Shown: positions 48,056 through 57,561, numbered from the stretch's first letter. The stretch is DNA of 64,000 nt from Lysobacteraceae bacterium (GCA_004297225.1 SCUI01000011.1:1-64000), one strand, 5' to 3'. The notes: generated by a model from the sequence alone, not told the origin. A program made the numbers and translations.

Positions 48056-49027
48056 ATGGCCTTCGCGCGGATCGCGGGCACCGGCAGCTACCTGCCGGAG
48101 AAGGTGCTGACCAACGACGACCTGGCGAAGATCGTCGAAACCAGCGACGAATGGATCGCCAGCCGCACCGGCATCCGCGAACGGCACGTCGCCGCCGAGG
48201 GCGAGACCACGGGCGACCTCGCGTACCACGCCGCCGTGCGCGCGATGGAGGCCGCGGGCGTCAAGGCGTCCGAGCTCGACCTCATCGTGCTCGGCACCAC
48301 CACGCCGGACCTGATCTTCCCGTCCACGGCCTGCCTGCTGCAGGCACGCCTGGGCGCCAACGGCTGCCCGGCGTTCGACGTCAACGCCGCCTGCTCGGGC
48401 TTCATCTACGCGCTCTCGGTCGCCGACAAGTTCATCCGCACCGGCGCGGCGAAGACCGCATTGGTGGTGGGCGCCGAAACGCTGACGCGGATGCTCGACT
48501 GGACCGACCGCAGCACCTGCGTGCTGTTCGGCGACGGTGCCGGCGCGGTCGTGCTCAAGGCCGACGACGAAACCGGGATCCTCGGCACGCACCTGCATGC
48601 CGACGGCGCCAAGAAGGAATTGCTGTGGAACCCGGTCGGGGTGTCGGTCGGGTTCAAGCCGGAGGAGCACAACGCCGGCGTCAAGGTGCTGATGACCGGC
48701 AACGAGGTCTTCAAGCACGCGGTCAAGGCGCTCGACTCGGTGGTCGAGGAAACGCTGGCCGCCAACGGCCTGGATCGCCACGAGATCGACTGGCTGATCC
48801 CGCACCAGGCCAACCTGCGCATCATCGAGGCCACGGCCAAGCGCCTGGACATGCCGATGGAGCGCGTGATCGTCACCGTGGATCGCCACGGCAACACCTC
48901 GTCGGGTTCGGTGCCGCTGGCGCTGGACGAAGCCGTGCGCTCGGGCAAGGTGCAGCGCGGGCAGATGGTGCTGCTGGAGGCCTTCGGCGGCGGGTTCACC
49001 TGGGGCAGCGCGCTGCTGAGGTATTAG
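48056..49027 (+). CDS. fabH: 3-oxoacyl-[acyl-carrier-protein] synthase III
   Basis: FabH condenses acetyl-CoA or another acyl-CoA with malonyl-ACP to start fatty acid synthesis. The 323-residue product has the catalytic triad: Cys112 in [11 protein letters not shown], His in [10 protein letters not shown] near 250 and Asn in [13 protein letters not shown] near 280. It is the first of the fab genes and follows rpmF directly. The usual intervening plsX is absent. Xanthomonad FabH proteins can accept branched starters; that is family knowledge, not visible here. Confidence 0.97.
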   Translation: MAFARIAGTGSYLPEKVLTNDDLAKIVETSDEWIASRTGIRERHVAAEGETTGDLAYHAAVRAMEAAGVKASELDLIVLGTTTPDLIFPSTACLLQARLGANGCPAFDVNAACSGFIYALSVADKFIRTGAAKTALVVGAETLTRMLDWTDRSTCVLFGDGAGAVVLKADDETGILGTHLHADGAKKELLWNPVGVSVGFKPEEHNAGVKVLMTGNEVFKHAVKALDSVVEETLAANGLDRHEIDWLIPHQANLRIIEATAKRLDMPMERVIVTVDRHGNTSSGSVPLALDEAVRSGKVQRGQMVLLEAFGGGFTWGSALLRY

Positions 49028-49129
49028 CAGCGCCTTGTGGATCTCCCGCGAGATCCTCAATACGCCCGGGTACAGACGATCGCGACTTGAGGCCCTTATC
49101 ATGCGCGTCCTTTTGAACCGCCCCACGCC

Positions 49130-50068
49130 ATGACCACTCCCATCGCCTTCGTGTTTCCCGGACAGGGATCGCAGTCGACCGGCATGCTCGGCGAGCTCTC
49201 CGCGGCGCACCCGCAGGTGCGCGAGGCGTTCGCCGAAGCGTCCGAAGGCGCGGGCGTGGACCTGTGGGCGCTGTCGCAGCAGGGACCCGAGGAGCAGCTC
49301 AACCGGACCGAGTTCACCCAGCCGGTGTTGCTGGCCGCGGGCGTCGCCGCATGGCGCGCGTGGCAAGCCGCGAAAGGACCGATGCCGTCGGTGCTCGCCG
49401 GCCACAGCCTTGGCGAATACAGCGCGCTGGTCGCGGCCGGCGCCCTGTCGCTGCACGATGGCGCGAAGCTGGTGCGCCTGCGCGGCCAGCTGATGCAGGA
49501 TGCTGCGCCTGCGGGCGTCGGTGCGATGGCCGCGGTACTCGGCGCCGACGACGAACTCGTCGTCCAGGCTTGTCGCGATGCGTCCGGCGACGAAGTGGTG
49601 GTGCCCGCGAACTACAACTCGCCCGGCCAGGTGGTGATCGGCGGCCACGCGGCCGCGGTCGATCGCGCGCTGGCGTTGCTGGCCGAGCGTGGCGTGCGCA
49701 AGGCGGTGAAGCTGGCGGTGAGCGTGCCTTCGCACACGCCGCTGATGCGCGAGGCCGCCAATCGCCTGTCCGAGGCGATGGCCGGGCTGCACTGGCGCGA
49801 GCCGTCGCTGCCGGTGGTGCAGAACGTGGACGCGGAAGTGCACGAGGGCACGCAGTCGATCCGCGACGCGCTGGTGCGCCAGCTCTACCTGCCCGTGCAG
49901 TGGACCGCCTGCGTGCAGGCCCTCGCCGCGCGCGGCGCCACCCGCATCGCCGAGTGCGGCCCGAACAAGGTGCTGACCGGCCTGGTCAAGCGCATCGACA
50001 AGACCCTCGACGCCCGCCCCTTGGGAACGCCGTCCGACTTCGATGCTGCGTTGGCCGAGTGGAAATAA
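49130..50068 (+). CDS. fabD: Malonyl CoA-acyl carrier protein transacylase
   Basis: FabD loads malonate onto ACP. The 312-residue product has the nucleophile Ser in GHSLGEYSALVAAG near residue 92, the substrate Arg in LRGQLMQDA near 117 and the catalytic His in VPSHTPLM near 201. The family start is IAFVFPGQGSQSTGML. A gap of 102 bases separates it from fabH; it contains a 7-bp hairpin (49039-49056) without a T-run and no convincing promoter. A palindromic repeat separates it from fabG. Confidence 0.97.
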   Translation: MTTPIAFVFPGQGSQSTGMLGELSAAHPQVREAFAEASEGAGVDLWALSQQGPEEQLNRTEFTQPVLLAAGVAAWRAWQAAKGPMPSVLAGHSLGEYSALVAAGALSLHDGAKLVRLRGQLMQDAAPAGVGAMAAVLGADDELVVQACRDASGDEVVVPANYNSPGQVVIGGHAAAVDRALALLAERGVRKAVKLAVSVPSHTPLMREAANRLSEAMAGLHWREPSLPVVQNVDAEVHEGTQSIRDALVRQLYLPVQWTACVQALAARGATRIAECGPNKVLTGLVKRIDKTLDARPLGTPSDFDAALAEWK

Positions 50069-50073
50069 TTTTC

Positions 50074-50174
50074 GACGCGGATCAGAGCCGATAAGAAAAA
50101 CGATCAACGCGGATCAAGCGTTTCATGGTTCCTGATTCCGCGCTTGTCCGTACTTATCCGCGTTGATCCGCGTC
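50074..50174. repeat. Imperfect palindromic intergenic repeat, copy 2
   Basis: The outer arms 50074-50095 and 50153-50174 are imperfectly complementary over 22 bases (GACGCGGATCA...TGATCCGCGTC), with a further ATCAACGCGGATCAAG inside. It is related to the element at 3849-3942. It fills the gap between fabD and fabG, genes read in the same direction. Confidence 0.78.
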
Positions 50175-50200
50175 AAAGGAAAAGCTTCAAGGAGCGAGTG

Positions 50201-50944
50201 ATGGACAAGGTGTTGGCGGGTGAGGTGGCGCTGGTGACCGGGGCGAGCCGGGGGATCGGCGCGGCGATCGCGGACGAGCTGGCGGCGCTGGGCGCGACGG
50301 TGGTCGGCACGGCCACATCCGACGGCGGCGCGGCGGCGATCGGCGAACGGCTGCAGGCCGCCGGCGGCCATGGGCGCAAGCTCGACGTCACCGACGGTGC
50401 CGCCGTGGACGCCCTGGTCGACGCCATCGGCAAGGAATTCGGCCCGATCGGCATCCTCGTCAACAACGCCGGCATCACCCGCGACAACCTGCTGCTGCGG
50501 ATGAAGGACGAGGAGTGGAACGACATCCTCGACACCAACCTCACCAGCGTGTTCCGCACCAGCAAGGCGGTGATGCGCGGCATGATGAAGGCGCGCAAGG
50601 GCCGCATCGTCAACATCGCCTCGGTGGTCGGCGTCACCGGCAACGCCGGGCAGGCGAACTACGCCGCCGCCAAGGCCGGCATCATCGCCTTCAGCAAGTC
50701 GCTGGCCAAGGAAGTCGGCAGCCGCGGCGTCACCGTGAACGTGGTCGCGCCGGGCTTCATCGACACCGACATGACCCGTGCCTTGCCCGATTCCGCGCGC
50801 GAAGCGCTGCTTGGCCAGATCGCGCTCGGCCGCCTCGGCGAACCCATCGACATCGCCCGCGCGGTGGCGTTCCTCGCCGGTCCGGCGGGGGCCTACATCA
50901 CCGGCGAAACGCTGCACGTGAATGGCGGCATGTACATGCCGTAA
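50201..50944 (+). CDS. fabG: 3-oxoacyl-[acyl-carrier-protein] reductase
   Basis: FabG reduces 3-ketoacyl-ACP with NADPH. The 247-residue SDR protein has TGASRGIG near residue 12, NNAGITRD near 86, and the catalytic Ser-Tyr-Lys in SVVGVTGNAGQANYAAAKAG near 138-155. AAGGAG precedes the ATG at 50201; an upstream in-frame ATG (50144) lies inside the palindromic repeat and is rejected. It is followed by acpP after 97 bases. Confidence 0.97.
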   Translation: MDKVLAGEVALVTGASRGIGAAIADELAALGATVVGTATSDGGAAAIGERLQAAGGHGRKLDVTDGAAVDALVDAIGKEFGPIGILVNNAGITRDNLLLRMKDEEWNDILDTNLTSVFRTSKAVMRGMMKARKGRIVNIASVVGVTGNAGQANYAAAKAGIIAFSKSLAKEVGSRGVTVNVVAPGFIDTDMTRALPDSAREALLGQIALGRLGEPIDIARAVAFLAGPAGAYITGETLHVNGGMYMP

Positions 50945-51041
50945 GCACCTGAACGAAAAGGCCTTGCGACCCCATGCGCGAGTGCCCTGGCTTTCCCTTA
51001 CACTATCCGTCTGAACAGACTCCCGGGAGGAGCGAACACCC

Positions 51042-51281
51042 ATGAGCAGCATCGAAGAGCGCGTCAAGAAGATCGTCGTCGAACAACTGGGCGTCAAGGA
51101 AGAAGAGGTCACCACCAGCGCCTCGTTCGTCGACGACCTGGGCGCGGATTCGCTCGACACCGTGGAGTTGGTGATGGCGCTCGAGGAAGAATTCGAGTGC
51201 GAGATCCCTGACGAGGAAGCCGAGAAGATCACCTCGGTGCAGCAGGCCATCGACTACGTCAAGGCCCACGTCAAGGCGTAA
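51042..51281 (+). CDS. acpP: Acyl carrier protein
   Basis: AcpP carries growing acyl chains on phosphopantetheine. The 79-residue acidic protein has the attachment Ser37 in [27 protein letters not shown] provides a strong ribosome binding site. The 97-base leader has a TACACT at 50999 but no clear -35, so an internal promoter is possible, not proven. A GC hairpin between acpP and fabF may keep acpP mRNA in excess. Confidence 0.98.
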   Translation: MSSIEERVKKIVVEQLGVKEEEVTTSASFVDDLGADSLDTVELVMALEEEFECEIPDEEAEKITSVQQAIDYVKAHVKA

Positions 51282-51307
51282 GCCCGGGCGTTCGCGTTAC
51301 GTTGCCG

Positions 51308-51325
51308 GGGCCGCATTCGCGGCCC
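51308..51325 (+). terminator. Hairpin between acpP and fabF (possible attenuator)
   Basis: A perfect 7-bp stem GGGCCGC/GCGGCCC with an ATTC loop is followed by TGTGCATTTG, a weak T-rich stretch. It is likely a partial terminator or a mRNA-stabilising 3' structure for acpP. Confidence 0.5.
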
Positions 51326-51338
51326 TGTGCATTTGCAA

Positions 51339-51368
51339 CCCGCAATCCCCGGACCCGCAGTCCCCGGA
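51339..51368 (+). repeat. 15-base tandem duplication before fabF
   Basis: CCCGCAATCCCCGGA is followed immediately by CCCGCAGTCCCCGGA, one mismatch apart, just upstream of the fabF ribosome binding site. Confidence 0.8.
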
Positions 51369-51383
51369 ATGGAGCCCGCCACC

Positions 51384-52622
51384 ATGCCCAAACGTCGCGT
51401 CGCCGTCACCGGCCTCGGCATCCTGTCGCCGCTCGGCAACGACCTCGCCAGCAGCTGGGACGGCATCGTCAACGGTCGCTCGGGCATCGGCCCGATCACC
51501 CACTTCGACGCATCCGGCTTCCCGACGCGCATCTCCGGCGAGGTCAAGGACTTCGACCCGTCGCAGTGGATCCCGGCGAAGGACATCAAGAAGATGGATC
51601 CCTTCGTGCATTACGGCGTCGCCGCGTCGCTGATGGCGATCGCCGACTCCGGGCTGGTCATCGAAGGCGAGGCGGCCGAACGCATCGGCGTGGCCGTGGG
51701 CGCGGGCATCGGCGGCCTCAAGGGCATCGAGGAAACCACGCTGAAATACAAGGAGGGCGGCGCGCGCAAGGTGTCGCCGTTCTACGTGCCCAGCACGATC
51801 ATCAACATGGTCGCCGGCCAGGTCTCGATCATGACCGGCGCCAAGGGCCCGAACATCGCCGCGGTCACCGCCTGCACCACCGCCACGCACAACATCGGCC
51901 TGGCGATGCGCATGATCCAGCACGGCGACGCCGACGCCATGATCGCCGGCGGCGCCGAGTACGCGACCACGCCGACCTCGCTCGGCGGATTCTGCGCAAT
52001 GAAGGCGCTGTCCACCCGCAACGACGAGCCGGAAAAGGCCTCGCGCCCCTGGGACCGCGACCGCGACGGCTTCGTCATGGGCGACGGCGCCGGCATCCTC
52101 GTGCTCGAGGACTACGACAAGGCGGTCGCGCGCGGCGCCAGGATCTACTGCGAGCTGATCGGCTTCGGCATGAGCGGCGACGCGTTCCACATGACCGCGC
52201 CCAGCGAGAGCGGCGAGGGCGCCGCGCGCTGCATGCGCAATGCACTCAGGGACGCCGAGGTCAATGCCGAAGAAATCGGCTACATCAACGCGCACGGCAC
52301 CTCCACCCCGGCCGGCGACCTCGCCGAGACGCTGGCGGTGAAGGCGGCGCTGGGCGAGCACGCCTACAGGACGATGGTCAGTTCGACCAAGTCGATGACC
52401 GGGCACCTGCTCGGCGCGGCCGGCGGCGTCGAGGCGGTGTTCTCGGCGATGGCGCTGCACGACGGCGTGATCCCGCCGACCATCAACCTGGACAATCCCT
52501 CAGAGGGCTGCGACCTGGACTACGTGCCGCACGTCGCGCGCGAGGCGAAGGTCCAGGTGGCGATGTCGAATTCGTTCGGCTTCGGCGGCACCAACGGCAC
52601 CCTGGTGTTCCGCCGCGCCTGA
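51384..52622 (+). CDS. fabF: 3-oxoacyl-[acyl-carrier-protein] synthase II
   Basis: FabF elongates acyl-ACP with malonyl-ACP. The 412-residue product has the Cys-His-His triad: Cys near 163 in [11 protein letters not shown], His near 303 in [11 protein letters not shown] and His near 340 in [14 protein letters not shown] 51384 follows GGAG by nine bases; an in-frame ATG at 51369 would add five residues. pabB follows 14 bases later, linking fatty acid and folate genes in one operon, as in other xanthomonads. Confidence 0.97.
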   Translation: MPKRRVAVTGLGILSPLGNDLASSWDGIVNGRSGIGPITHFDASGFPTRISGEVKDFDPSQWIPAKDIKKMDPFVHYGVAASLMAIADSGLVIEGEAAERIGVAVGAGIGGLKGIEETTLKYKEGGARKVSPFYVPSTIINMVAGQVSIMTGAKGPNIAAVTACTTATHNIGLAMRMIQHGDADAMIAGGAEYATTPTSLGGFCAMKALSTRNDEPEKASRPWDRDRDGFVMGDGAGILVLEDYDKAVARGARIYCELIGFGMSGDAFHMTAPSESGEGAARCMRNALRDAEVNAEEIGYINAHGTSTPAGDLAETLAVKAALGEHAYRTMVSSTKSMTGHLLGAAGGVEAVFSAMALHDGVIPPTINLDNPSEGCDLDYVPHVAREAKVQVAMSNSFGFGGTNGTLVFRRA

Positions 52623-52636
52623 GGCCGGCGGCCACC

Positions 52637-53992
52637 GTGCTGCTCACCCGCAACCTAGACGCCGGCAGCGACCTGCTGGCCCTGCAGCGGCTCGCCCCCG
52701 CGCGCTACCCGCTGCTGCTCGAATCCTCCGCCGCCGGCACCGCGCAGGGCCGCTGGGACCTGCTGCTGGTCGCCGATGGCGGCTCGCTCGCGCTGCTGCC
52801 GGACGGCAACCTGCTGCGCGAGGACGGGAGCCGGGCCCCGGGCGATTTCCTCGCCGCGCTGGATGCCGACTGGCAGGCCGCGCGGGTTCCTCGCGAGGAG
52901 CCGCGCTGGCCGTTCCGCGGTGGCTGGGCGCTGTACCTGGGCTACGAACTCGCGGCCCAGGTCGAACCGGTGCTGCGCCTGCCGGCGGCACCGGGCGGCT
53001 TGCCGGTGGCACTGGCATTGCGATGCCCCGCGGCGGTGCTGCGCGATCGCGCCAGCGGCGACTGCGTGGCGCTTGCCGAACCCGACCGGGCATCGTTGCT
53101 CGACCGGGTTGTCACCGACTTCGACGCGGCACGCGCGCTGCCGCCGTTGCCGGCCTGGGTGCCGCCGGTGACGCTCGAGGAGGATCTGCCCGGGCGCTTT
53201 ACCGCCGGCGTCGTGCGCATCCTCGACTACCTCGCCGCCGGCGACGTGTTCCAGGCCAACCTTTCGCGGGGCTGGCAGGCCAACTTCGCCGCGCCGCCGG
53301 CACCGGCGGCACTGTTCGAACAGCTGCGCAGGCACAATCCCGCGCCGTTCGCCGGCCTGTTCGCGGGCGACGGCTGGGCCGTGGTCAGTGCGTCGCCCGA
53401 ACGCCTGGTGTCGGTGCGCGGCGATCTGGTCGAGACCCGGCCGATCGCCGGCACCCGCCCGCGCTTCGCCGGTGACGACGATGCCGCGCGCATCCGCGAA
53501 CTGGTCGGCCATCCGAAGGAGCGCGCCGAGCACGTGATGCTGATCGACCTGGAACGCAACGACCTGGGTCGCGTCTGCACGCCGGGCAGCGTCGAGGTCG
53601 ACGAACTGATGACGGTGGAGAGCTACGCGCACGTGCACCACATCGTCAGCAACGTGCGTGGCCGCCTGCGCGCCGACGCCACGCCGGGATCTGTGATCCG
53701 CGCGGTGTTCCCCGGCGGCACCATCACCGGCTGCCCGAAGGTGCGTTGCATGGAAGTGATCGCCGAACTCGAGGAACAGGGGCGCGGCGCCTACACCGGC
53801 GCCTTTGGCTGGCTCAACCGCGACGGCGACCTCGACCTCAACATCCTGATCCGCAGCGCCGAGGTGCAAGGGGACGCGCTGCGCTTCCGCACCGGCGCCG
53901 GCATCGTCGCCGACTCAGATCCGCTGCGCGAACTCGAGGAAACGCGGGCCAAGGCGCGCGGCATGCTGCGCGCGCTGGGGATGCCCGGATGA
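52637..53992 (+). CDS. pabB: Aminodeoxychorismate synthase component I
   Basis: PabB converts chorismate plus ammonia to 4-amino-4-deoxychorismate, a folate precursor. The 451-residue chorismate-binding enzyme starts with GTG (VLLTRNLDAGSD) and shows GDVFQANLSRGWQA, the site around residue 269 reading RPIAGTRPR, HVMLIDLERNDLGRV and FPGGTITGCPKVRCME. The PIAGT form has Ala where E. coli PabB has the catalytic Lys274 (PIKGT) and is more like TrpE; the following pabC gene argues for PabB. Its stop overlaps the pabC ATG by four bases. The amidotransferase partner (PabA/TrpG) is not in the window. Confidence 0.9.
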   Translation: MLLTRNLDAGSDLLALQRLAPARYPLLLESSAAGTAQGRWDLLLVADGGSLALLPDGNLLREDGSRAPGDFLAALDADWQAARVPREEPRWPFRGGWALYLGYELAAQVEPVLRLPAAPGGLPVALALRCPAAVLRDRASGDCVALAEPDRASLLDRVVTDFDAARALPPLPAWVPPVTLEEDLPGRFTAGVVRILDYLAAGDVFQANLSRGWQANFAAPPAPAALFEQLRRHNPAPFAGLFAGDGWAVVSASPERLVSVRGDLVETRPIAGTRPRFAGDDDAARIRELVGHPKERAEHVMLIDLERNDLGRVCTPGSVEVDELMTVESYAHVHHIVSNVRGRLRADATPGSVIRAVFPGGTITGCPKVRCMEVIAELEEQGRGAYTGAFGWLNRDGDLDLNILIRSAEVQGDALRFRTGAGIVADSDPLRELEETRAKARGMLRALGMPG

Positions 53993-54828
53993 GCGCCGGC
54001 GTGCGGCTGTTCCGCGGCGCGCGTCCGGTCGATGCCGTCGCGCCCGACGACCGCGGCCTCGCCTACGGCGACGGCCTGTTCGAGACCATGCGGGTGCACG
54101 CAGGGACGGTGCCCTGGTGGGACGCGCATTGGTCGCGGCTGTCGCTCGGCGCGGCGCGCCTGTCGATCGCCTTGCCCGACGCCGGCCAGGTGCGGGCCGA
54201 AGCCGGATCGCTGTTCGACGACGGCGCGCATGGCGTGCTGAAACTGTTGCTCACGCGCGGCGGCAGTGCCCGCGGCTACGCGCCGATCGATGGCGCGGAG
54301 CCGAGCTGGATGCTGGCGCGGCATCCATTGCCCGCGCCAGCCGCATCCGCTCGCGCAATCTGGTGCGACACGCGCCTGGCGCTGCAACCCGCACTGGCCG
54401 GGATCAAGCATTGCAACCGGCTCGAGCAGGTGCTGGCGCGCGCGGAGTGCGTCGCCGCGGGCGCCGATGAAGGCCTCATGTGCGACGGCCAGGGCACGGT
54501 GGTCTCCGCAACTTCGGCCAACCTGTTCGTGCTGCGCGATGGCCGCTGGCTGACGCCGCCGATCGACCGCTGCGGCGTTGCCGGCACCTGCCGCGCGATC
54601 CTGCTGCCCGCGCTCGACGCGCGCGAGCAGCGCCTGCAGCGCGGGGACGTGGAGCGCGCCGACGCGGTTTTCCTGTGCAATGCCGTGCGCGGTATCCTGC
54701 CCGTGGCCCGGCTCGGCGCGCGCACCTGGGAATTGCATCCCGCCCTGGCGCAGGCGCACGCGGCGCTGGGTCGCAGCCATCCCGGTTTCGCGCCGGGCCA
54801 GTCAGCGTCAGCAATGGAGGCCGGGTGA
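53989..54828 (+). CDS. pabC: Aminodeoxychorismate lyase
   Basis: PabC removes pyruvate from aminodeoxychorismate to give 4-aminobenzoate. The 279-residue class IV PLP enzyme has DRGLAYGDGLFETM near residue 22-35, the PLP Lys near 140 in GIKHCNRLEQVLARAE and the phosphate-binding SATSANLFVL. ATG overlaps the pabB stop (ATGA), and its own stop overlaps the GTG start of mltG (GTGA). The tail SASAMEAG is short. Confidence 0.93.
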   Translation: MSAGVRLFRGARPVDAVAPDDRGLAYGDGLFETMRVHAGTVPWWDAHWSRLSLGAARLSIALPDAGQVRAEAGSLFDDGAHGVLKLLLTRGGSARGYAPIDGAEPSWMLARHPLPAPAASARAIWCDTRLALQPALAGIKHCNRLEQVLARAECVAAGADEGLMCDGQGTVVSATSANLFVLRDGRWLTPPIDRCGVAGTCRAILLPALDAREQRLQRGDVERADAVFLCNAVRGILPVARLGARTWELHPALAQAHAALGRSHPGFAPGQSASAMEAG

Positions 54829-55898
54829 GCAGGGGGAAATTTCATTCGGGCACGAATTCGAGCGGGCGCGGCCTGCGCCTGGTGTTCGTCGCCACCGCGC
54901 TCATCGCCGGCGTCATGGCGTACTGGTTGTTCGACCGCTATGGCCGCTTCGCCGACGAGCCCGTGCCCGGCTTGCAGGCCGACGCCAGCCTGGTGGTGGC
55001 CCATGGCGACAACTTCGCCAGCGTGCTGCGCAAGCTGCACGAACAGGGCATGCCCGCCGATCGCGACACCGAGTGGCAGCTGCTGGCACGCCAGCTGGGC
55101 GCGGCCTCGCGATTGCAGGTGGGCGAATACGCGCTGCGCCCTGGCATCACCCCGCGCCGACTGCTCACCGACATGCGCGACGGCAAGGTCGTCCGGCGCC
55201 GCGTCACGATCGTCGAAGGGTGGACATTGCGGCAGCTGCGGGCGGCGCTCGCGCGGGCCGAGGTACTGGAACAGGAGACGGCCCGACTCGACGACGCCGC
55301 ACTCATGCAGGCGCTCGGCCATCCCGGCGTGCACCCGGAAGGCCGCTTCCTGCCCGAGACCTACTTCTACACGCGCGGCGACAGCGACCTCGACCTCCTG
55401 CGCCGTGCCTACGACGCGATGCAGGAGGCGCTCGACGCCGCGTGGGATTCGCGGGTCGAGGGATTGCCCCTGCGCGACAAGGAAGAGGCGCTGGTGCTGG
55501 CCTCGATCGTGGAGAAGGAAACCGGCATCGCCGGCGAGCGGCCGCGGATCGCCGGCGTGTTCCTGCGCCGGCTCGAGCTGGGCATGCGCCTGCAGACCGA
55601 TCCGACCGTGATCTACGGCATGGGCGAGGACTACGCCGGCAACATCCGCCGTGCCGACCTCGCCCGCGACACGCCCTACAACACCTACACCCGCGCCGGC
55701 CTGCCGCCGACTCCGATCGCCATGCCCGGCGCCGACGCGTTGCAGGCGGTGACCCATCCCGCCGAAGGAGACGCCTTGTACTTCGTGGCCGTGGGCGACG
55801 GCAGCGGCCGCCATGTGTTCTCGAACAACCTGGCGGAACACCAGGCGGCGGTGCGCGCCTACCTGCAGCGCTACCGCGCGCAGCGGAGGGCCGAGTGA
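54825..55898 (+). CDS. mltG: Endolytic murein transglycosylase MltG
   Basis: MltG cuts nascent glycan strands and sets chain length. The 357-residue protein has one N-terminal membrane helix (LVFVATALIAGVMAYWLF), a LysM-like segment (VVAHGDNFASVLRKLHEQG) and the YceG domain with the catalytic Glu near 230 (LASIVEKETGIAGERP), then LQTDPTVIYG and TPYNTYTRAGLPPTPIAMPG. GTG 54825 overlaps the pabC stop and has GGAGG in front; the stop overlaps the tmk GTG. Position between pabC and tmk is conserved in gammaproteobacteria. Confidence 0.96.
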   Translation: MSRGKFHSGTNSSGRGLRLVFVATALIAGVMAYWLFDRYGRFADEPVPGLQADASLVVAHGDNFASVLRKLHEQGMPADRDTEWQLLARQLGAASRLQVGEYALRPGITPRRLLTDMRDGKVVRRRVTIVEGWTLRQLRAALARAEVLEQETARLDDAALMQALGHPGVHPEGRFLPETYFYTRGDSDLDLLRRAYDAMQEALDAAWDSRVEGLPLRDKEEALVLASIVEKETGIAGERPRIAGVFLRRLELGMRLQTDPTVIYGMGEDYAGNIRRADLARDTPYNTYTRAGLPPTPIAMPGADALQAVTHPAEGDALYFVAVGDGSGRHVFSNNLAEHQAAVRAYLQRYRAQRRAE

Positions 55899-56539
55899 GC
55901 ACGACGGGCCTGCAGTCGTTCGCACGGCTGCTGACGCTGGAGGGTGGGGAAGGCGCGGGCAAGTCCACCGTGCTCGAAGCGTTGCGCCGGGAACTCGACG
56001 CGCAAGGCCACGAAGTGGTGTGCACGCGCGAGCCTGGTGGCACGCCGCTGGCGGAAATGATCCGTACGCTGCTGCTCGATCCCGGGCACGAACCGCCGTC
56101 GCCGGAGACCGAGCTGCTGCTGATGTTCGCTTCGCGCGCGCAGCACGTGCGCGACACCGTGCTGCCGGCGCTGGCGCGCGGCGCCTGGGTGATCAGCGAC
56201 CGCTTCACCGATTCCAGCTACGCCTACCAGGGCGGCGGCCGCGGCCTCGACGAGGCATGGATCGCGGACCTGGAGCGGCGCGTGGTCGGCATCCGCCCGG
56301 GAATGACGTTGCTGCTCGATGTCCCGGTGGCGCAGGGACGCGCGCGCGCCGGCGGCCGCGAGCAGGCCGCCGACCGCATCGAACGCGAGCGCGACGAATT
56401 CTTCGAGCGAGCGCGCGCCGTGTTTTTGGCGCGCGCGGCCGCCGAGCCGGATCGTTTCCGCGTCGTCGACGCCACGCGCGACGCGACCGCGGTCGCGGCC
56501 GAGGCTTGCGCGTTGTTGCGCGACTACCAGGCGCAATGA
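55895..56539 (+). CDS. tmk: Thymidylate kinase
   Basis: Tmk phosphorylates dTMP to dTDP. The 214-residue product has the P-loop EGGEGAGKST at residues 16-25, the DR(F/Y) motif in VISDRFTDSSYAYQGGGRG near 98, and a lid region with Arg residues (GRARAGGREQAADRIE). It begins with GTG overlapping the mltG stop and ends overlapping the holB ATG, both by four bases. Confidence 0.96.
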   Translation: MSTTGLQSFARLLTLEGGEGAGKSTVLEALRRELDAQGHEVVCTREPGGTPLAEMIRTLLLDPGHEPPSPETELLLMFASRAQHVRDTVLPALARGAWVISDRFTDSSYAYQGGGRGLDEAWIADLERRVVGIRPGMTLLLDVPVAQGRARAGGREQAADRIERERDEFFERARAVFLARAAAEPDRFRVVDATRDATAVAAEACALLRDYQAQ

Positions 56540-57561
56540 GCCTGCTTCCCGCGTTCGCGCCCTGGCAGCAGCGCGCCCATGACCAGGCCGCGGAGGCGCT
56601 GGACGCTGGGCGCATGGGCCACGCGCTGCTGTTCGCCGGTCCGGCGCGGCTGGGCAAGCGCGCGGTCGCCGAGCGCCTGGCGCAACGCGCGTTGTGCCAG
56701 GCGCGTGCGCCCGGGCAGGACGCCTGCGGCAGTTGCCGCAGCTGCACCCTGTTCCTGTCGCGCTCGCAGTCCGACCCGGTGGAGGTCAGGCCGGACGGTA
56801 CGCTCGCGCATCCGTTCGGCAAGCCCGGCCATCCCGACGCCTGGTTCATCGGCTACGCGATCAACGACAAGTCGCCCTACAAGCCGCGCACCGAGATCAT
56901 CATCGACCAGGTGCGGACGCTGTCGGAAAAGCTGTCGCTGACGCCGCAGCTGGGCGGTGCGCAGGTGGCGCTGATCGATCCCGCCGACGCGATGAACCAC
57001 GCCGCCTGCAACGGTTTGCTGAAGACACTGGAGGAACCGCAACCGGGCCGCTACCTGTGGCTTGTCGCCAGCGATCCCGCGCGCCTGCCGGCCACCATCC
57101 GCAGCCGTTGCCAGGTGCTGGAGTTCCGCCTGCCCCCGGCCAGCGAAGCCAAGGCCTGGCTGCAGGCGCAGGGGCATCCCGTGGCGGCGGCTGCCGAAGC
57201 GCTCGCCGCCGCGCGTGGCCATCCCGGCCTGGCGGACGCCTGGTTGCGCGATGGCAGCCTCGCCATGCGCCGCGAGGTGGCGCGCGACCTCGACGGGTTG
57301 CGCCGCGGCACCGCCTCGCCCAGCGCCGTCGCGCAGGCCTGGAGCGCCGACGAGCAGGTGGGCTTGCGGCTGCGCTTCGCCGCGGACCTCGCACTGGACG
57401 AAGCCGCCGCGGCCGCGCCCGGCTTGACCGCCGCCGGTCGAACCCGCAGGCTGGCTGCCTGGTTCGATGCGGCCAACCGCACCGCCGCGCTGTTGCGCAG
57501 CACCGTGCGCAGCGACCTGGCACTCGCCGAGTTGCTGCTGGCCTGGCAGGAGACACGTTGA
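56536..57561 (+). CDS. holB: DNA polymerase III delta' subunit
   Basis: Delta' is the stator of the clamp loader. The 341-residue product is a DnaX-like AAA+ protein with a degenerate P-loop (FAGPARLGKRAVAE), a C4 zinc module (CQARAPGQDACGSCRSC, near residues 53-72), the LLKTLEEP motif and the SRCQ sensor. It lies in tmk-holB-pilZ order. It overlaps tmk by four bases and pilZ by one. Confidence 0.95.
   Translation: MSLLPAFAPWQQRAHDQAAEALDAGRMGHALLFAGPARLGKRAVAERLAQRALCQARAPGQDACGSCRSCTLFLSRSQSDPVEVRPDGTLAHPFGKPGHPDAWFIGYAINDKSPYKPRTEIIIDQVRTLSEKLSLTPQLGGAQVALIDPADAMNHAACNGLLKTLEEPQPGRYLWLVASDPARLPATIRSRCQVLEFRLPPASEAKAWLQAQGHPVAAAAEALAAARGHPGLADAWLRDGSLAMRREVARDLDGLRRGTASPSAVAQAWSADEQVGLRLRFAADLALDEAAAAAPGLTAAGRTRRLAAWFDAANRTAALLRSTVRSDLALAELLLAWQETR

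Noticed and set aside
50144-50200. Upstream in-frame ATG for fabG
   Set aside because: It lies inside the palindromic repeat; the ATG at 50201 has AAGGAG and gives the normal family N-terminus.
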